NCBI GenBank assembly: GCA_003550325.1
Contig: QKWP01000038.1
Location: 536,690 to 600,689 of the forward strand
Reading direction: 5' to 3'
Length of the DNA: 64,000 nucleotides
Origin: Gigaspora rosea
Taxonomy: Eukaryota; Glomeromycota; Glomeromycetes; Diversisporales; Gigasporaceae
The stretch's first letter is position 1, and each line of letters begins with the position of its first letter. The notes beneath the pieces were generated by a model that was given only the letters and a program-made list of their open reading frames with translations, was not told where the DNA came from and did not search any database. Made by a program: the position numbers and the translations under genes. Shown here one piece after another: positions 58,321 to 64,000 of the stretch.

Positions 58321-58609
58321 TGCTATATATAAAAGTCAAAATAATACTAAATAAATCAAATTTTATGCAATATAAAAAGTTGTTTAGAAGAACAAAATAC
58401 TTTGATCATAAAAATTTTATCAAAATCAGATAAGTTTTATTAGTATTGTTTTTTATTTTATATATCTAAAATATAGCTAAAAAAATTAGAAATGTAAAAT
58501 AAAAAATCATATTAATGAAATACTGTACAGTATTAACTATTTTATATAACAACTTTTTATATTGCAAAAATTGATTTGCTTAGTATTATTTTGACTTTTA
58601 TATATAACA
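58321..58609. mobile_element. MITE copy 1 of a side-by-side pair
   Basis: Arms of about 60-70 bp, TTGCTATATATAAAAGTCAA and then AATAATACTAA, mirror the sequence ending at 58609. The loop contains TACTGTACAGTA. No clear TSD was found. Confidence 0.6.
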
Positions 58610-58680
58610 ACAATCAAAGATCATTTATAAAAATTTGTATAATAAATCTTAAAAAATTTTTATATACAATCATTGATCAT

Positions 58681-59008
58681 TGCTATATATAAAAACCAAA
58701 ATAATACTAAGCAAATCGATTTTTATGCAGTAAGAAAAGTTTTTTAGGAGAACAAAATACATCTACTTTTTTTTTTTGCTATTTGACTTTATTTTGTGGG
58801 TTTAAAAATTTTATGTAAATCAGTTAATGTTTTATTAATGCAGTTTTTTTAATTTTTTACAAATAAATTACATATTTTTTTAGCTATATTTATGGGTAAA
58901 TATATAAAATGAAAATAAAACTTTAATATTAAAAGGTTTTGTTCTTCTAAACAACTTTCTTAATGCATAAAAATTTAGTTAGTATTATTTTGACTTTTTT
59001 TATATAAA
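58681..59008. mobile_element. MITE copy 2 of a side-by-side pair
   Basis: The same arms as the preceding element, with TGCTATATATAAAAACCAAA then AATACTAAGCAAATC, and an inner GGAGAACAAAATAC block mirrored by TTTTGTTCTTC near 58936. The loop differs from copy 1. About 70 bp separate the two copies. Confidence 0.6.
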
Positions 59009-60242
59009 AACTATTTACAATTATATATAAAATCTTTAAAATACCTCTACTAAATCACTTTTTTTATATTAAATTATAGTTTGTACTTATATTGAGATAC
59101 TTTTATAAAGTTACACCTCTTTGTAATCACTATCTTAGAGTGCCCAACTGTGAGATTATAGAGAAGAATAACTGTAATTAAATTGTATAAGTTATGAGTT
59201 TTTTAAAAAATAGTTTTTGTATTTGTTTTGGTTTGTACAAGTATAAAATAATAAAGTGCAGCTTTAAAAGCATATTTTCTAATCTGTTGTTGAGGAGATT
59301 ATAGAGAATTGAAATTGTTGTGGGATTAAGTTTATAGTATTCTTCTTTTATTTTAGTTGCAATTTGGTATGGTTATATACTTTTTGCTCATTAAAAAAAA
59401 TTTTGAAACCATATATCATATTGTGTTGTATATAACAAGAATGACAAAATATAAAATGTGTAAAAGAATCTTAATATTGAATTTTGAGTTGTTATAAATT
59501 TGAAGTTAATTTCAACATTAGGTTATTATATTGTATGTAAAAAAGAATTCATGGTCTAATTGGTCTAAGATTAAGTTTGTGAAAAGTTTTTGGTGATCAA
59601 TAGTTTGATATTATTGTGTAGTATAGGTGCAAACTTGCAAAATTAATTGCAATTTTTTAATTGAGTAAGGAGATAAAAAAAAGATGTAAATTGAATAGAC
59701 TTTTATAATTAAGTTCACAAAAAATAGAGGTTGTGAATTGAAGTAGTAATAGTTTTAGAGTACTGTATTTAGTAAAATATTTGATGGTAAAGTTTGTATT
59801 ATTGGAGTTATTGTTTATAATATAGTTTGTAAGAAATTTGGATCTGTTATTTGCTATAGTTGTGAGTATACAATAGTAAATACAACAGTTGAGCCGAGAT
59901 AAAAATTTTTTAGGAATACACAGAATTGAAATTCTAATTGTTAATTCGCTCATTACAGTAAATTTTAAAATGTTTGAGATGCAAGAATATTTGTTTATTT
60001 ATTTATTTTCACAATGCATTTTAAATCTTATTAATAGCAAATCTATTAATTAACATTGTAAAGACTTTATTTATTACATAAAAAGAATATAATAACTATA
60101 TTAAAGTTCAAAATTCATTAGGTCGAAAAACAATTAGCTTACAAAATCTTGGAATGTTGACAATTAATGGCATTTTCAAGCCTCAATCTCGATGTGATTG
60201 GCAAGTGATCTCAGCCATAATTATGTTTACATAAAATTTTTG
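59009..60242. other. AT-rich, nothing recognised
   Basis: A 98-codon minus-strand frame at 59657-59953 is isoleucine- and asparagine-rich low-complexity sequence without family features. I do not call it a gene. Confidence 0.45.
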
Positions 60243-60258
60243 TTGACAATTCGATTTT

Positions 60259-60963
60259 TTTTTTAAGTTTAGAGGCCGTGTGCTATGGCCGGGATTTTAT
60301 TATGAGTTATAGTGACGTAATATTTGTTACATGAATGAGGATACAACTAGCCACACGTGCACTTTTGGTGCCTAATTTAAGTAGTCCGCCCGAAGGTTCT
60401 ACACTAGCTGCCATACCTACAACACAACTACGGGAATTGTCTATTTAAACCCTCTGGTTCATGGTCCTCCTATTACTACCCGACGCACTACATTTAATGC
60501 AGATATTGTGGGCCACAACCCTTTTAGGTATCGACGACCTAAGGGCTACTTTACCCTCGCACAAGAGCCTACCGGAACAAATTCCATGTCCCATACATGT
60601 ACCATTGCCCGGATTTGGTAACCGAGGCTACCTGCCCTTATTAGGTTCGTTCCGATCGTAGTATCCGCCTTCTCTGGTGCATACCGTAGGACCGATTTTC
60701 ACTACCTCCTAACTCGGGTCTTGCCAAACGGGTTCTTGTGGGTTTTTTCCGGTTCCCTGGATTTGCGATGTAACACATACATCATTGCGCCCGCAGGCTC
60801 CCATTCAAGATGGTGGAACCAAGGTTACAGGTTTAGCGCCCAACCGCTCATAAGCCACAATCACCGAACGCAGATTTAACTTCAAAACGTCGCCAGTGGG
60901 ATTCGAACTGTCAACCTGCCGCTTGGGGGTGACACCTTGACCACTTCTCTAAGGCGCCACACC
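60259..60963 (-). mobile_element. Second copy of the long tRNA-headed retroposon (705 bp)
   Basis: On the minus strand it starts GGTGTGGCGCCTTAGAGAAG, with a better-preserved B-box (CAGTTCGAATCCC) than the first copy. It ends in a poly(A) run at 60259-60264. A 16-bp TSD, TTGACAATTCGATTTT, lies at 60243-60258 and 60964-60979. The tRNA-like head, the CATCTTGAATGGGAG block and the TAGTGTAGAACCTTC-to-GGACTACTTAAATTAG block match the copy at 18472-19484. The middle is shorter and different. An isolated 66-codon plus-strand frame (60461-60661) is not a gene. Confidence 0.85.
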
Positions 60964-60979
60964 TTGACAATTCGATTTT

Positions 60980-63900
60980 GGCAAAACGGACGTTTTTTTT
61001 TTTTGAGTTTTCTTTATCGTGTTATGTTCACCTGATCTTGTACGTACGTACGTACCTGTAAGAAACTATCAACAACAAGTAACAGATGCTAATGACCTTT
61101 GAAAATAAATTAGTGAAGCAACGATTTTAGCTAATTCTATTGTTTCATTTACCGATATTACCAATATTATCATACTAGGATGTGTTTCTAGTCGAGAAGC
61201 AATTCAATAAATGTTGAAAAATAATACGGAAGAGTCGCCGGAAAGAATTATAAACCTCATCATCCACTAGTTTTAGGTTTTAGTCGATATTGAGTCATTG
61301 TACCAAATGAGATTCCCAGCTACCGACTCCCGTAATACACGTAATACAAGGAAAATCCATAAAGTTTTTTCATGTGTTCCTTTTGCAATCATAATTCAAC
61401 CAATTAATTTTGTAACTTTTTTGCATTTAAGAGAAAATACTCTAGTATTGTAAAACGTTTAAGATATTGGATATAATTTTAAGGAAAAATTTTATTTTAT
61501 ATCCTTGGAAAGGATATATGAAAATGAAAAGTTTTTGGCATAATATCTTTGCAAGAAAAAAAAAATAATGTATCAAATAAATTGTGTATATTATTGTTCA
61601 AAATTATATAATAATCGAAAACAATTGATAAATATTATGTAAATATTAATGATAACATCATTAATCTTTAATTGATATGTCACATCCAAATTGCTGTCAA
61701 AATAGATTTATATCATAATATTAAACATAGAATTTGTTTAAAGAAAATTTAAGTCAGTTATAGAACTTTTTTAAAGATATACAATAGTCATTTTGTCAAC
61801 AAGTCATTAACTGTTTGTTATAACTACAGTCTTTCAATTAGTGTCATTATTCCTGGAATATCTAATAAAAAATTAGCTGAATGATTTTCGTCCGATTTGC
61901 ATAATACAGTAATAGAAATTGATACATATTTCTTTGTTAATTTTCTATATTAAATTAAAAGTAAATTTCTTATAAAGTTTATAAAGTTAATTTTTTTTTT
62001 TTATATAAAATAACTGTATTTATTGGAAAAATTAATTTTACCTGTAAGTGATTTAAAAACTATTGAACGAATTAATAAATTTTTTTTTGAAAGTTCATCT
62101 AGTAATAAACTTTCAGTAATATCTTTCAATCACTTGGTGCATAGAGTAAATTAATTTCATAAAAGTTTTTGACCAAACAAATTTGTCCTAAATTGTCTTC
62201 AACTTGTTCAATAAATGAAGCATTTTAACTGCATCAGCATAAATTATGAGTACTCAATGCTTAAAATTTGTTATGTTAAAAGGTGTAGATTTTTTTAATA
62301 AGTTCAAACATTATTTATTTATAACCAATTCTATCCATTAAATAACGTTTGATTTTCTTTTGATACTTAGGTTTTTAGCATTCTATCAAAGAGTTCAAGA
62401 CTCAGTAGTTATATCTTTTGGTTCCACGTTATTATTGAAACATAGTTAAGAAAATTTTGTTTATTTTATTAATAAAAATTTAAATATTATGATTTTTCCT
62501 TATTTATGAATTTGACAAATTTTTTATTAATCCGATTGTAGTATCAATGTGTAGCGTACAAATCCAAAGCTAAAACTCGCAAATTTGCTATGAAAGCTAA
62601 GGTTACCTGGCATTAGTTGTACGTACGGTATTAATGAAAATATTTATACTTAGTCCTTCACAATTTTCTCATCGAACGTAAAATAGCACTTTCTCTTAAA
62701 TTTACAAATGAAGTTATTTGTAATTTACGCAGAGCAGTTATATCGGATGGGTGAAAAATCGCTATACAGACCCTTTTACTTTCACTGCTAATATTCATAT
62801 TTTTACTTAATTTTTAATACAACTTTATACTTAAATATTTTATTGAGTTTGTTATTACTGTAGTAGTGAAAAAAAGGTATTAGGATAGAAACTTTTCACC
62901 AACCCGGTATGTATTTTGCGTCATTTCTCAATTTAAATCGATTGGTAAGTCATTTATTCTTTAAAATAAATTTTTTAGTGATGCATTCATAAAATTTATT
63001 CATCGAATTTTTTTTTTTTTAAAAAAAAAAAAAGAACTTAACAATAATACAAAATCTCCTTTTTTTTTTTTGTTTCTAACGAAAAAAAAATGAAAATATT
63101 ATTTGAACAATAAATAGACAAGTTGCTTTTTCGTGAACATTATGTTGGTGGGGGTTTTATAAGGATAATATATAATATAATAAAAATCGATCAAAGCTTT
63201 TCTATCAGTGAAAATTAAAGAATATTCGTATTTAAAATCCTGGTGAAACCGGCGAAACTGGCGAAGCCTTGAAAACCCGGCAAACCGACTAAACAAATCC
63301 ATTTTACAAATAGCATCGATTCCTTAATTTCCAAGCCATTCAGAATTGTATAATAAAAATTAACGTTTTTTTAAGTTCACGATGTTCAGTTCTAACTGTA
63401 ATAGATAACTCATTTATAAATTATTAATAATTTACAGCTGAATTATTTATATCTATATTTTATTTATACAAAACCAGCTATTAAAAATTGCTTGAGTACA
63501 AACTACGTATAGAATTAAAATTTTAATAATGCATCAAATGGCTTTTAATAGGAATGCTTGAACGTCATAGTGGCTTGATAGGAATTAAATTCTCCAAAAG
63601 ATTTAGATCAGAATGATTTTTATATGGTGATAATGTTACCTCGTCATTATTTACTATATGAAAAATAAATAACAATAATTGTTTATTAGTAAAATACAAA
63701 ACCAATTTAAGTAAGTATAGTTAATTTAATTAATTCTAAATTAATCGTTTAAGCTAAAGTTTTTTTTATAATAATGGATATCTCGTTTATATTAAATTTT
63801 AATGTTTATATAAAAATGTGATTTAATGGACAAGCTATTTATTTTTCCGTTATAGCATAATTCTTAAATAAAAATATTTATTAGACAAGAGAATTAACAT

Positions 63901-64000
63901 AGAGGAATTACAGAATTAATAAATGATAGAGCGAAAGAAAAACTATAAGAACGAAATACAAATTTTTATGAGAAAATAATTTATAAACAATATTTAATAT
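60980..64000. other. AT-rich end region with one unassigned open stretch
   Basis: Plus-strand sequence at about 61111-61270 reads SEATILANSIVSFTDITNII then ILGCVSSREAI before a stop, and could be a fragment of a coding exon of unknown family. A TACGTACGTACGTAC run lies near 61041. Near 63240-63290 a GGCGAAACTGGCGAAGCC repeat gives a short minus-strand frame of no known type. Nothing else was recognised to the end of the window. Confidence 0.4.

Noticed and set aside
59657-59953. 98-codon minus-strand ORF
   Set aside because: It is low-complexity isoleucine, asparagine and leucine sequence from AT-rich DNA, without a neighbour, intron signals or motif.
63099-63302. Collagen-like or arginine-rich minus-strand ORF
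   Set aside because: It comes from a short GGCGAAACTGGCGAAG repeat, with no further support.

Overview
This is an AT-rich, repeat-laden eukaryotic window. The genes have short introns with GTAAGT-type donors, and there are Sel1-type repeat fragments, an F-box-type gene and many DNA transposons. It looks like a fungal genome, most like an arbuscular mycorrhizal fungus (Glomeromycotina, Rhizophagus-like). The lineage is inferred from gene style and was not tested by a search. No tRNA, rRNA or CRISPR array was found.

Only two genes look functional. One is an eight-exon UNC93-like membrane transporter on the minus strand (31801-33740, 441 codons plus stop, every splice phase consistent). The other is a multi-exon F-box-type gene on the minus strand (about 54093-55029). 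Broken host-type genes are a ubiquitin with a C-terminal extension (23634-24164), Sel1-repeat fragments (6683-6844, 46685-46830), a FAR1-like fragment (17480-17625) and a large uncharacterised gene on the minus strand (8185-10432).

Most of the window is mobile DNA, and many ends can be fixed by target-site duplications (TSDs). From left to right: an integrase-bearing fossil (542-1990); splice-donor-bearing and A-rich tandem arrays (2.0-5.5 kb); a 280-bp hAT-type MITE beside a Sel1 fragment; a 6.55-kb Mutator-like element (10575-17126, 9-bp TSD) that holds two hAT-type elements inserted at almost the same site plus a 725-bp fold-back element; a roughly 1-kb tRNA-headed retroposon (18472-19484) with a second copy at 60259-60963; a sister of the fold-back element (20037-20717); a Harbinger-like element (22142-22956); a nested 2.5-kb palindrome (24187-26673); a solo LTR (29248-29922); a Ty3/Gypsy fossil with both LTRs (38307-46276) that is itself interrupted by a MITE; a hAT-type fold-back carrying a nested TA-flanked MITE (47285-48921); and a pogo/Tigger-like element (49822-51054).

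The genes do not form a pathway. The window reads as a transposon graveyard with two host-gene islands. The most unusual items are the long tRNA-headed retroposon family, the nested giant palindrome, the double hAT hit on one target, and LTRs that begin with a perfect or near-perfect palindrome.
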